A DNA stretch of 64,000 nucleotides from Botrytis cinerea B05.10 (Eukaryota > Ascomycota > Leotiomycetes > Helotiales > Sclerotiniaceae). Positions 47,493 to 58,330 of the stretch are shown piece after piece (the stretch's first letter is position 1; each line of letters begins with the position of its first letter). The notes under the pieces were generated by a model. That model was given only the letters and a program-made list of their open reading frames with translations. It searched no databases and was not told the origin of the DNA. The translations under genes were made by a program, and so were the position numbers. The DNA lies in NCBI RefSeq assembly GCF_000143535.2, contig NC_037314.1, forward strand, positions 2,046,001-2,110,000. The letters run 5' to 3'.

Positions 47493-48060
47493 AAGCAATA
47501 ATCTCATCGCCTCATTCATCGCCTCATTCACAGCATAGCATAGCACGGCCTCTATATACCCAGAATATCTCACTAGCAACTCATCCGCATAAATACATGC
47601 GATAATATTATATCACCAGAGAAGAAGTACGGAAGTAGACACACTACAATAAAAAGCACTCAATAAATTATAACCTTCCACAATATCAATTTTCAAGCCG
47701 AGCAAAAGTAAAAATAAAAGTGTATCGAAAACAAAACAAAACAAAACATTAACATTAATTACTTTTTAGAAAAAAATATCTACTAAGAATCTATTTATTT
47801 AAGTAACCTACCTACGTAAAGTCATCATCGTTTCGCTTCGATTCAAATGGGATATCATGCGTGGTCTGTGTTCCTTTCCTTTCCTAACCCACTATCAGGT
47901 TATCCAAATCCCTGCCTTAATCAGCTTCTCCAATCCTATAATCCAGATATCATATCATAGCTCATGAGTTCCTCCAATGCCTATCCAACCTACCCAGCCA
48001 TCCAGTCGTCCAGTCATCCAACCATACTCCAGATCCCCTTCCCACCTTAAACTTCATTCC
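47493..48060. other. intergenic, 3' side of CHK1
   Basis: A/T-rich 3' flank with short AAAAC and TTTCC repeats. No gene seen. Confidence 0.45.
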
Positions 48061-49770
48061 CTATACCTCTTCAACATCCGGTACGTAAACCCCCTCCTTA
48101 CACGCCACCACCACTCTCTTAAAAAACCGTCTCCACTCCAACGGATCTCCCTTAACCTTCACAAATCTCACCTCCACCAACTCAACTTCTTCTGTCTCAT
48201 AAGAATCCAAGACGATTTCTCCGTTCATCCCGCATCTTCTACTATCTATCGCTCGTACCTTGATCCAAGCTGCATGCAATTGACTATTTTGCAATTGTGC
48301 CAAGGGTGGTACTGGTATATTCATCGCATGCAAAGATTCAGACAAAAGGGTGAGCAATTGAGGAACGGGGAGATGGGAAAAGAATCGCGTAAGCGAGTAA
48401 TTCGGGAGAATATCTTGAAATTGACGAGCATGTTGTGTGAGACGAAGGGAGACAGCAGGATTGGATGAGAATTGAGACATGGAAGGCTCATCCGCGAGCG
48501 TGGAATCTCCATGATTCGATGCCACTGGTGATGGCAGTTGAAAATTACAGGTGGTCTCGGCGGGTTGAGATGTGGGTAATACACGGGGTGGTCGTTCCCA
48601 GTCAAATTGCATATCCATGACTGGAGCTTCTGGTTGCGTAAATGCAAAGTTATGACTATCGAGTTGCATTGCGTCTTGACTAAGCTGTGATGCACTTGGC
48701 TTTTGCTTGAAGTCGATACGAAGATTGGCTAACATCTGTGTAGCAAGACCTAATGGATCGCTCATCTTGCCATCTGTGGTGAGAAGTGGATTCTTGCGCG
48801 TATACCATGGATGTCGTTTGATATGTTCAAAGTTAAAGCGTTTGGATACATCCACATTCATCATGCCTCTTAGTAATGATAGAACTGAAGCCGGCAATCT
48901 TTTCCATAATTCATCTGAACTTCGCCCATTGGATTTTACGTATTCATCGAATTCCCAGCTTTCAGATGTAGGTTGGTCCCAAGGTGTATTTCCCACCAAG
49001 AGCACAAATAAGACGACCCCGCATGACCAAATATCCACCATATTTGCAGCGTATCCGGCACCCTTCACCTTGGTTTGAGTACTCCTTGAGCAAGAGATGA
49101 CTTCCGGCGCAATGTATGGAGGACTACCGCACATCGTCGTACTGAGCTTTCTCGCTCCATTATATTCAAACAGTGTTGCCAATCCAAAATCCGCAATCTT
49201 CAAATCGCCACTACTCGATAGTAATATATTCTCAGGCTTGATATCTCGATGCCCCACACCTTTCTGATGCATATAATTTACTCCCCCAATCAATTGTGTA
49301 AAGTAGAAATGTGCAATATCCTCTTTGACTCCGACATCTGCTTCGATTTTATCGAACAAGTCTCCTCCTTCTGCATACTCCATAGCAATCCACTTCCACA
49401 CAGCATCTTCGCCCGTCGCAAACCACTCTATGATATTTGGATGTCGTCCAATATGGGAATGCAAGGAAACCTCCATTGCGATTTGCTTCGAAGAAATCCG
49501 GCCATGTTTGACTGCGTAAGCTTTGTGTATGAATTTGACTGCGAAAACTGGAGTGGAATCAGTTGGAGGGATGGCCTTCTTGATTCTATGTGACCATTAG
49601 CACACACATATCTATTACATAATTCCATGGATAGCAAAGAGCACCGAGCTGGTATTGTAATTTATCGACTTGACTTACGATGCATAGGCACCGCGACCTA
49701 TTGTTTTCGAAATGATTCGAAAAGGTAGGTCGCGGGGCAGCGGGTCCATCTGTGACATCTGTATAGCCAT
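48061..49770 (-). CDS. CHK1: checkpoint kinase 1
   Basis: Ser/Thr kinase that acts downstream of ATR (Mec1/Rad3) to delay mitosis after DNA damage. Exons 49679-49770 and 48061-49585 (intron 93 nt); 538 residues. Kinase domain from about 14 to 300: LPFRIISKTIGRGAYASIKKA (glycine loop), the VFAVKFIHK lysine, catalytic HRDIKPEN, the DFGLAT magnesium site, and CGSPPYIAPE in the activation segment, all in Chk1 style. After the kinase come SQ/TQ sites (SQLSQ, FTQP, TSQP, MSQF), the likely ATR targets. The C-terminal 130 residues (LTRFFSHLPVPQLLTLLSES, then VKVKGDPLEWRRFFKRVV) match the KA1-like autoinhibitory domain of Chk1. The start is set by conserved spacing to the glycine loop. Neighbour to a UbcH10-type E2, divergently transcribed. 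Confidence 0.96.
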
Positions 49771-50679
49771 GACTTTTAGAGTGAGAAGAACGACGTTCAA
49801 AATGGACGAACGCGGGATGAATGTCTTTCAAAACCCCACCACCCACTTGAACCAAAATGTGTAGCGGAAGCAAGCTACGTGGATGCCAACGAAAGAACCT
49901 AGGAAGAAAAGGTACTCGAGGAGAAACTTATTCAATGAACGGTCCAATGAGTGGGAATGATTGTGAATTACTGTGAGTCCAAGATTATTGACTGATTTGT
50001 GACAAACCAATGAGATGATTGCCACCGAGACTGAACCGCGTCTTGGGTTTCACTTAACACTTTAAGTCGCGAATCGCGAAAATGATGACTGGGGCGGGTA
50101 TGAGTGTGAGTGTGAGTATGAGTATGAGCGTGGGTGGGTATGGATGGGTATTGGTCATTGGTTATTGGCGAGTGAGGGAGAGGCAGAACTCGTACTAAGT
50201 ACCGTCCGTTCGCGTTTCTATGGCTACCCGGCCTAAAAAATGAGAAAGTCGAAATAAACAAATCCTTCTTTATTAAACATCAACTTCATAAATACACTTT
50301 CTTATATCTTCCTTCCTGCACTTCACATCACAACACTTCTGTACATTCACCACACAACACACGTACACCAAAAATCTAAATCGAAAAAAAAAAAAAGTCT
50401 CAAAAGGTTGCCAAAAGGATTTCTTTGTTCCTCTTCTGTTCTCTTCTCTTCCCGAATTCCCTACCGTTTGCTCCTTTCCACCACCCAATTGCCCAATTGC
50501 TTTCAGATTGGCATTTCGTTTTTCTACATTCCCCATCGACTAATCCGCCTTTGTCCGTTTCTGTCTCTCCTGGACACTTGGACTAGTTACTGACCAATTT
50601 CTTAGTTACAAATACTATACTTCACTTCCTTAATTGGCTTGATTGCATTTCCCGTTCCTCCTCTCACAAGATTACCATC
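49771..50679. promoter_or_regulatory. divergent promoter region, CHK1 and UBC11
   Basis: About 900 bases between divergent starts. Contains a GTGAGT/GTATGA-type degenerate repeat at about 50100-50140 and, near 50380-50397, an A-rich tract. The 3' part is pyrimidine-rich leader. No cell-cycle box identified with confidence. Confidence 0.45.
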
Positions 50680-51384
50680 ATGAATTACGCCATGGAGGAT
50701 ACACAGAACACTTCCCCAGGCGACGTGCCACCAGCTCAAGCTGCCAAACTTGCTCCCCGCAAAGGGCCCGATGCTCAGAGTACCACGAAACGGTTTGTCC
50801 TCCCCTTACATGGCCTGACCGCTTCCCATTTCCAAGGCTGCATTCCAGAAAGTCCAATACTGATTCTCCGTTCTATCCATCCAGTCTCCAAACAGAGTTA
50901 ATGCAGCTCATGACCTCTGCCGCCCCTGGTATCTCCGCTTTCCCTTCCGCAGATGGCAATCTTCTTTCCTGGACCGCGACGATCGATGGACCAGACGACA
51001 CCCCATATGCATCTAAGCAATTCAAGTTATCCTTTGCGTTTCCATCCAACTATCCCTATGCGCCACCAACCGTCCTTTTCAAGACTCCTATCTATCATCC
51101 CAATGTCGATTTCTCCGGTAGAATTTGCTTGGATATTTTGAAGGATAAATGGACGGCCGCTTATAACATTCAAACGGTATTGTTGAGTTTGCAGAGTCTT
51201 TTGGGCGAACCTAATAAGTATGTTTGATAAATCTCGACACAGGTGAATGAGTACAAGATCAGTGCTAACATTAACCAACAGCGCATCACCATTGAACGGC
51301 GAAGCCGCAGAGTTATGGGACAAAAACCCCGAGGAGTTCCAGAAGAAAGTTAACGGCCGTCACCAAGATATTGATGACGAATAG
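50680..51384 (+). CDS. UBC11: ubiquitin-conjugating enzyme E2 C type (APC/C partner)
   Basis: E2 enzyme of the UbcH10/UBE2C group, which supplies ubiquitin to the anaphase-promoting complex. Exons 50680-50792, 50885-51217, 51282-51384; introns of 92 and 64 nt; 182 residues. The first intron uses the CCATCCAG acceptor ending at 50884, which gives [12 protein letters not shown], the family start of the UBC core; the nearer AACAG would break the frame. The catalytic cysteine is C119 in [13 protein letters not shown], with HPN at 109-111. The 35-residue N-terminal extension before the core is a hallmark of this E2 group. The terminus reads [12 protein letters not shown]. Confidence 0.93.
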
Positions 51385-52381
51385 GTTTTAGGGGAGGAGG
51401 AGTATGAAACATCGTCATTCAGATACCCGGCGTCAATATGTTTATGAATTGGAGATTGTGCATAATGGACTTTGGTCTGTGTCTCGGCTCGAGCATTGGG
51501 TTATTGCTGCATTCTCAGGATAGTACAGGAGGGCGTAGTCCAATTAGGACTTCGAAGGTTGTATCCTTATTTTGGACCTTCAATCAATACAATCAAAAGC
51601 ATTGTTAAATATTCTTGATCTCTACTTGATGTGCACGACTTGAGACTTACTTCATGCATCCTATCTCTGGTTGGCGAATTTGACCTAGCCCACTACTAGT
51701 CTTAACAGTCGATTTTCACGAAAGGGCGTAGCCATAGGGAAACCTTCCAAATGGACCTACCTAGGCCAATGTCTAGAGTAGTCTTCTTACCCTTGATTGT
51801 AGACTCACTCCTTCGACCGTTTGTTCACTGGCCACGGCCATGTCGATCTTCACATGAGCAGCTCATTTTTGTGTTTCCGGGATCCTCTGCCATCGCTGAA
51901 GGTCGCAAGCGCAGTAAAATATCGCTGTGGGCTATGTGTGATGCGGGGTGGAAGGGAACAAGAAATAAAACATTCAGATATTCTGCATGAAAGTCTGGCA
52001 ATGTGGTATCAAGATTTGAAGATTCCTATGTTCAATGAAATATGGGAACTGCAAAGCTTGCAGAAATTATGTCGAAGGGTGTTCTGATGCATCACTTGTT
52101 TGCATGCTTCGATGGCCCAAAAGTAACCTCACACTATTTCCACTGCACATTTGCATGGCCTGGAGAAGCATTACTTCCCCAACTCCTCGGGGAAAAAAGA
52201 CCCCATCTGCCTCTTCTCCAGCCTCATAGCACAGACCAATATCACAAGTGCATGAAAATGTTCCCACAACAATTGACTGCATTTAGGTATCGAAAGTTAG
52301 ACCTTTTCATTTTCCGCTACCTTAGCGAGCAGAAATGCAGCAACTCCAGAAGTATCCCCCATGCCATTTGATTTTTATCAT
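51385..52381. other. intergenic between convergent genes
   Basis: 3' flanks of UBC11 and RPL31. Two plus frames of 80-110 codons at 51.8-52.4 kb overlap each other and have no family resemblance. Confidence 0.45.
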
Positions 52382-52904
52382 TTATGCATCCTCAACAACA
52401 ACGGTGTGAAGACCCTTGGGGTTTTGGACATTGACGGCTTGGACGTAACTGTACAACTTCTCCTTGGCGCCCTCCTCGTCGTTACGCTTTCTCGAGATTC
52501 GTACGCGGAGTCTGAATGGAACACCCTTGATACCAGCTTCCCAGACCTTCTTGTTCAATTGGGGATCGAGACGAACATCGGTGGTACCCTATAAATTAAT
52601 GAAATACCAATATCAGTATTGTTTCCTTGTTGCATGCTCCCGCCAATCCTGCTAGATGGAAATCCATACCATTGACAAAGTAGCGAATGCCTTGATCTCC
52701 TTGATGGCCTTTGGGGCACGCTTCTTGAAAGAAACACCATGTAACTAAAACAAAACTATCAGTCTTCTGCCTCTTTTCGACGCTCTATTTTTCGCAATTT
52801 CGACATACTCTCTTGTGGAGGTGGATGGTGTACTCGCGCGCAACAACATCAGCGATGGCGGATCTTTGGGTCTTGCCGCCGGTCTTCTTGGTGGTCGTCG
52901 ACAT
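52382..52904 (-). CDS. RPL31: 60S ribosomal protein eL31
   Basis: Large-subunit ribosomal protein of 125 residues. Exons in minus order: 52809-52904, 52670-52744, 52382-52588; introns of 64 and 81 nt. It starts [20 protein letters not shown], continues [21 protein letters not shown] and ends [16 protein letters not shown]...VVVEDA, diagnostic of eL31. It lies near the polypeptide exit tunnel in the ribosome. All junctions are phase 0 and the exon lengths are exact multiples of three. Confidence 0.97.
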
Positions 52905-53491
52905 TTCTGAAATATTTGTTAGAATTGGGAGATTTCGATTTTCGATCTTCGATTGATTCGGCTGGGAGGTATATTAACGTACTGAAGGATTTGTCGCGAG
53001 ATTTGTCGTGAAAAGTTGTCTTGTCTAAGCTTCAGTAATGCAGTCTTAGAATTTCGAAATTCCTTCAGTGTGGAAGGCGCTAGTTAACCGAAAAGTTCAC
53101 TTATTTGTTGATGCCTTGTAATTGATTACATAATAATTTGAGGCCAAAATCGCGAACCTCATTCTGTCAGTGGATTCAGTGCGACGTCGATAACATAACG
53201 TTTATGACTTCAATTTTAATTTGGACTGAGCGTCGCAAACTGAAAACTCTCCTCAGGTTCTAAGTTTTTTTAACAGATCCTATTCACTCTTTTAGTTTAC
53301 CCCGACTTTCGACGCTCTTTCCGATCTTTTACTTTCATTACCACGACAACAACAACTGCACAACAATCCTCCAAATTGCGACAACACCTGAGAACTCCTT
53401 GCAGAAGCAGAGGCAATAATTCGAACAATACCTTCCGACTCAATTCTTTTCGCTGCTCAATCAATCCAGCTCTGGTCTCCTCTCTATCAAC
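52905..53491. promoter_or_regulatory. divergent promoter region, RPL31 and RAX1-like
   Basis: 587 bases between divergent starts. Pyrimidine-rich leader in the last 150 bases before 53492; no specific site recognised. Confidence 0.45.
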
Positions 53492-54735
53492 ATGTCAGGA
53501 ATCAGCTCCCCTCAACCCGATCTAAATCGGAATCGGCTTCCAACGCTATTCGAGGTACTCAGTAGAAGGACTTTACCCCCGGTGGATCTATTCTCTTTCT
53601 ATATTTATATGAGAGATCAGCAGCGCTCTGTTGACTACCTTGACTTTTGGTTTGCATCACTTGCATCAAATTGTCTAATTCAATCACTAACTTGAGGGTA
53701 GGCTTGATGTTGCTCAACATATGTCATTATGCCGACACTATGTTCGTGAATTGCGACGATCTGTGATGATTGGTACACCGAAAGGCGATGATGCTCAATC
53801 CAAGCGATCCTCTGCTGCTCTAGAAAATATCGGTGATGTGACAAGTGCCGCCGGACCATCCATGTTCACTACAGAAAAGGAGAAAAACCAAGATGCTCAG
53901 ATGTCCGCCTTCCTCAGAGAACAATCTGATACTGGAGAGGTCATTGCTCCACAAGGACACTCTCCTTCTCATAGTCTGGGATCCAACGTTTCCGGTCACA
54001 ACATTGGAACGATGTCTAGCGAAAGACCCAGACCAAGTTTCATGAGCAGCCCTATGGATTTGACGTCAGATTCAAATTCTCCTGCACACACTGTCGCGAG
54101 AGCCGACATCCGAGCTTCTGCTGAGAAGATTCTCTATACTTTCCTCCTTCCAGGTGCCGAACGTGAGATTATTCTTCCACACTCCATCACCCAAGATATT
54201 ACGATTTCTATTGAAGAAAGAGGACGTGATGACCCGGAAGTGTTTGATGCGGCCAAGGATTATGTTTTCCAAGCAATGGAAAGGGATGCTTTCCCAGGCT
54301 TCTTAAGAATGAAGGCTCTAGGCAACTTAGTCCCTCCTTCGATGATGTTGAGATTGATTGTTGGTCTACTTTCAATGTTTGCCGCATTCTGGGTTGGATT
54401 CATTCTAATCTTCCTCAACTATCCCCACCATACTCGTGTTTGGGTATGTATCTCACATTTATCTTCACATTCCTATCTCTGTACTAACATTATCTTAGCT
54501 CCTCCTTCCCTTCACCATTGGTGTCTATGCACTTTGCTCTCACCAGTATGCTCTCGATCCTATTCTTGCCCTGGCCGGATACAGTGAATACACATTCATG
54601 TCTTTCTCCAAAATTCGAGAACCATTCGTTCGAAGGCTTCTCCACAAACGTGCACTCATGGTCCTAATGGTCACAGCTATCACCGATGCAGCACTAGTCC
54701 TGATATTTGCGTTGGTACCTGGAAAGAGATTGTGA
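53492..54735 (+). CDS. RAX1: RGS-domain membrane protein, Rax1-like
   Basis: A 378-residue protein: exons 53492-53649, 53702-54443, 54499-54735; introns of 52 and 55 nt. The N-terminal part LPTLFEVLSRRTLPPVDLFS, then YMRDQQRSVDYLDFWLDVAQH is the start of an RGS-like domain, interrupted by a Ser/Lys-rich insertion of about 100 residues; the RGS helices resume at ADIRASAEKILYTFL and end at FPGFLRMKAL. Three membrane segments follow: LRLIVGLLSMFAAFWVGFIL, LLLPFTIGVYALCS and LMVLMVTAITDAALVLIFAL. This RGS-plus-membrane layout is that of yeast Rax1, which marks bud sites together with Rax2; the filamentous relatives have been studied as RGS regulators of growth. Assignment is by layout and motif resemblance. 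Both introns restore continuous domain sequence. Confidence 0.85.
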
Positions 54736-55354
54736 ATATGAGGATCGATAGATGAATACTAAATGCAAAAGTATGACAACTGCATAGAACGTAAACAAAG
54801 CACATCATGGAACTGGGATGGGAAGGAAGGGAGTTTTGGGAGTTCTGTTTATAGAGCGAGGTGTTTTGAGGATAAATTCCCTCTTCCATTTTATGTGATT
54901 TGGGATTTTGTACACAGGGCTGGCAGACAGGCAGGATGATATCACAGGTTGATTTAATGGCGTTGAGTTGATTTGAATTTGTAATTTTGGAGGAAATTTC
55001 TTTGTTTTCATTATTCTATTCTCGAATAGGACTTGATGTCTCTACAAAAATGATCGACGACTCGACGATCCTTTCGATGGCACCCCTTTTCTCTCATTTT
55101 CCTTGAATTATTTATTTTTATGCGTAGGAGCTAATAGCGTGTATTTTTGATATCCTCTTGCTTCAAATATTTAATGCATGATTATTTCCATTTAGAAAAC
55201 GCACAACCTGAATAAACCAATGTGAAAATGTGTGCACTATTTTCTCCCTTTTCATACGCCATCTTATAGTTTTACCATTGATCCCTGCTTCCACGCCCGA
55301 AATCAATTGGGGTATATCTCAGCCACAACATAAGAAAGCCGTACACGGATGGAA
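54736..55354. other. intergenic between convergent genes
   Basis: 3' flanks of the RAX1-like and CSN7 genes. Nothing recognised. Confidence 0.45.
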
Positions 55355-56458
55355 CTATGACTTTAGGTAGGGAAATGGATCCAGGGGGACACCAGAACTT
55401 CCTTCCGAGCCTATTGGGCTTTTGGAACCCATTGACAAGGCTGATTTTACTGCGCTAAAGAATTGGTCAGTGAAAAGTCCTACTGGTCACAAGCTCGAAG
55501 CTGCGACAGTAAAACAACTCACTTCCCAAATCCTAACCCGCCAAAGCCTCTCTTCTTCGAACTTCGTGTATCCTTATGCTGGACACCCATCGGATCCACA
55601 TCGTCCATTTCCTCATCGCTAGACTGTCCCTCTAGTCGGTTGACGCGTTTCCCAGACGATCTCGTCATTCTGCCTGTTAGACTTTGGATATTACCTAAGA
55701 TGCCAGTCGGACCTGACGGATTCTCAGAGGGAGGAGCGGGTTCGAGGAGAGATTCGACGTGGGCGTTCCAATCCTGTTCATCGCGGTGACGGCGCTGGGC
55801 ATCGGCTTTGATGGAGGCAATTTGAGATTCGAGGGAGGAGAGGGTGGTGGTGCAACGAGCGGACCAGGCGGAGAGAGTGGAGAGCATAGATGGGATTGTG
55901 GAGTGGGGAAGATCGCGGAGGGGTGAGACGGAGGAGACTAGTACGGTTTGATTGTATGGGTCCAATGTACAAGTAATCAGACCGGCATATATAGCACTGA
56001 TTACAAGATCTTCGAGTTCGCGAGGAGTCGAGAGAGCGAGGGCAGATTGGAGTTTGGGGTAAGTCAAGTCGGTGGGGTTTTGGGCAAGGGTGAGAAAGGA
56101 AAGCTGGCGGAGTTTGAGAGTTTGAGCTGCGGAAAGGGTGGGGAGAGAAGGGTCGCTGGTGTAGTCGGCGTATGTGCCATAACTGAAGATCTTGAGGAGA
56201 GAGAGATAGACTGCTTGTTCTGGAGGGGCGGTAGAGAGAGCTTGAATTTGGGGAGTGAGGAGAAGTTCGGTAAAGATGTAGGTTCCTGGAGCATCGGTCG
56301 CTCGAGTGATCAGGTCGATGGCAGCGCGGGGTGATGTCGCAGATTTAGTAAGAGCTAGGAAGGGCTTTATGCAGTCAGTACATTGATGGCAATTGTAAGC
56401 AGATCTAATTGAAAATTATAATTACCTCCAAAGCATTTAGAGCTTTAATTTGCTCCAT
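55355..56458 (-). CDS. CSN7: COP9 signalosome subunit 7 (PCI domain)
   Basis: Subunit of the COP9 signalosome, which removes Nedd8 from cullins. Exons in minus order: 56426-56458, 55523-56364, 55355-55454; about 324 residues. It starts MEQIKALNALEPFLALTKSA; the PCI-type region includes TYIFTELLLTPQIQAL, EQAVYLSLLKIFSYGTYADY and LKLRQLSFLTLAQNPTDLTY, then RELEDLVISAIYAGLI, the winged-helix part typical of CSN7. A coiled coil (LSSLESQIASIKADAQRR) follows. The third exon is my inference: the frame would stop with TGA inside a strong GTGAGT donor, but splicing 55455-55522 (branch CACTGAC, acceptor TTCTTTAG) adds 33 residues. If retained, the protein is 292 residues and ends GFGGLGFGK. The first intron (56365-56425) is secure from motif continuity. 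Confidence 0.88.
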
Positions 56459-56917
56459 CTTATCCTTATGAGTATTGGTATGGTTTGTGTGAGCTTGTTG
56501 CCTATTGAAGAAGAGCTTCGAATGTGGTGGATCCAACAGATATCTCAACCTGACTCTTGGGAAAGAAATAGACAAGCAACACTTTCGAGAATCTAACTGC
56601 TGTGTATTTTGTGTTACAGTCGGGGAAACGAAATCTTGTTTACTGTTCGAATTCAAGTAATATTGTAGAGTGGCAGAGTGTTATGTTAATTGATGGAGAT
56701 GTAGCGTTTGCTATCTAATCGAGACTATCCGAGCTTGAGGCGCTAGTATGGCTGAGGTATCATTGGTCTCCACTTTTATTGCACTCTATGTTCTCGTCAA
56801 ACGACAACGACAACGACAACGACAATGGTTGCTGGGAAACGACAGCACTCAATGGATTCAAACCCTCGCTACTATGCTAAACTTTCAAACTGACGGTATG
56901 GTAAACGACAGACCAAG
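56459..56917. other. intergenic
   Basis: Promoter side of CSN7. Contains a short (ACGACA)n repeat at 56797-56826. No gene seen. Confidence 0.5.
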
Positions 56918-57447
56918 CTAGGAGCTAATTTCATTGGTGATACTTATGAGGAGGACAAGTAAACTGTCCCCGCTGTTCTCTAATGAAGTTACGTCTAAAG
57001 GGTATCCAGATTCTGAACTGGAGCAAGGGGGCATGTAGATATCCATAGAGTCTACTAGAGCCATGCCTGGGTGTTGGTATTCTTCGAGGGGGAGAGAACG
57101 CATGTCGAGTTGTTGGTGTGTGTAGAGAGTGTGTAGAGTGAAGATAGGAAGAACTTCCCATGGGATGTTAGCATAAGGTCGAAGATGCAGTTGTAAAACA
57201 TCGCCCTTAGCTTCTTTGCGGGGCTCAGTGAAGTCTTCCAGATCTCTTGAAAGGAAATTTGGCGCAATTAAGTGAGGGAGGGAGTTCTAAACAACCTGAG
57301 CAGAGGTCTGGGAAACTTGGCAAGGGAATAATGATGTGGTAGTAAATCATCATTATAGACTCCCAAGATCTTATCACAGTCTGGCCAAGGCTCCCAATGG
57401 ATTTCAAAGACTCCATAAATACCCAGTCGGCGATTGAAGAATGCCAT
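56918..57447 (-). CDS. unrecognised two-exon protein
   Basis: A 159-residue protein from exons 57296-57447 and 56918-57245 (intron 57246-57295, 50 nt, acceptor TTTCAAG, splitting an arginine codon). It begins MAFFNRRLGIYGVFEIHWEP, continues WPDCDKILGVYNDDLLPHHY, and ends in a segment with LLVLLISITNE near the C-terminus. The composition is that of a folded soluble protein, with many aromatics in the first half (IHWEPWPDCD), a QQLDMRSLPLEEYQHPGM block and a hydrophobic last strand or helix. I do not recognise the family. No signal peptide. It may be a lineage-specific protein. The junction gives one continuous, protein-like frame, which random DNA rarely would. Confidence 0.7.
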
Positions 57448-58330
57448 CAATGTTGATAAGCTATGAGGCGTGAAAAAGAAAGGCGATGAGTTCCCTCTTT
57501 CTTACTCTCAAAATGGAAGGAACGATGCCGGACCCGGATACCAGCGAGGTAGGTAGGTAGGTAGGTAGGTCGTTCTCAATTCAAAGGACTTGAGAGTTAT
57601 TCCTCCACGATGAGTCGACCACCCCAACTTCCAACTTCCCATCCTCAAATTCTCATTTGTATCATAAACTTCTTCAACTACCTGTCATCTCTTCATAAGA
57701 CATTCCTGGTTTTAGCCAGAGGAATCGAGTGGCCTGTCAAAGGCAGAATATGTACAATTGTAGTGAAACTTGTTTGAACGGAAAATCTTTCTTCACTTCA
57801 CTTAATTCGCTTGGGAAAAACATGACTTGTTTATGCCGGCGGACCGATCGCGTTTTTTGAATTACTTAAAATATCGACACCACAACAGAAGATCAACAAC
57901 ATCATACGACAAACCTCTCGAGGGCCGATTCACTCGCAGTTATTAACTTCATTCGAACCTTTATTGCAAAGTCTCTCGTCTCTTGTCTCTTATATAACGC
58001 ACTGGACACGACAGGAGTGCATTTTTCCTTTCCTTTCCAACTCGACTGCAATTCAAGGAATTCTACATCATCGACGATACCCGCGATTTCGAGTACAGGA
58101 TTTCTCGTTCAACACTTTGCATTCCTACTTGGTTTCAAGGACCATGAATTATTTCTTTCATTAGTCTGTTATCTCTCAAACGACCATTGAGTTGCTTTTC
58201 TACTTCCTCCACTGAATCGTGTGTTAATATTCGACTGCAAGTCGAGCCGCCATCAACACGGTGAATATTTTAATACCCAAACCCCACATTTCTGTCAATC
58301 GATGCTTGTCCATAGACAGTCATTTCTAAC
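57448..58330. other. intergenic, divergent promoter region
   Basis: Between the divergent small minus gene and the 1159-residue gene. Has a (GGTA)n microsatellite at 57547-57570 and a pyrimidine-rich leader after about 58180. Confidence 0.5.
57547..57570. repeat. (GGTA)n microsatellite
   Basis: About six copies of AGGT/GGTA. Confidence 0.95.
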
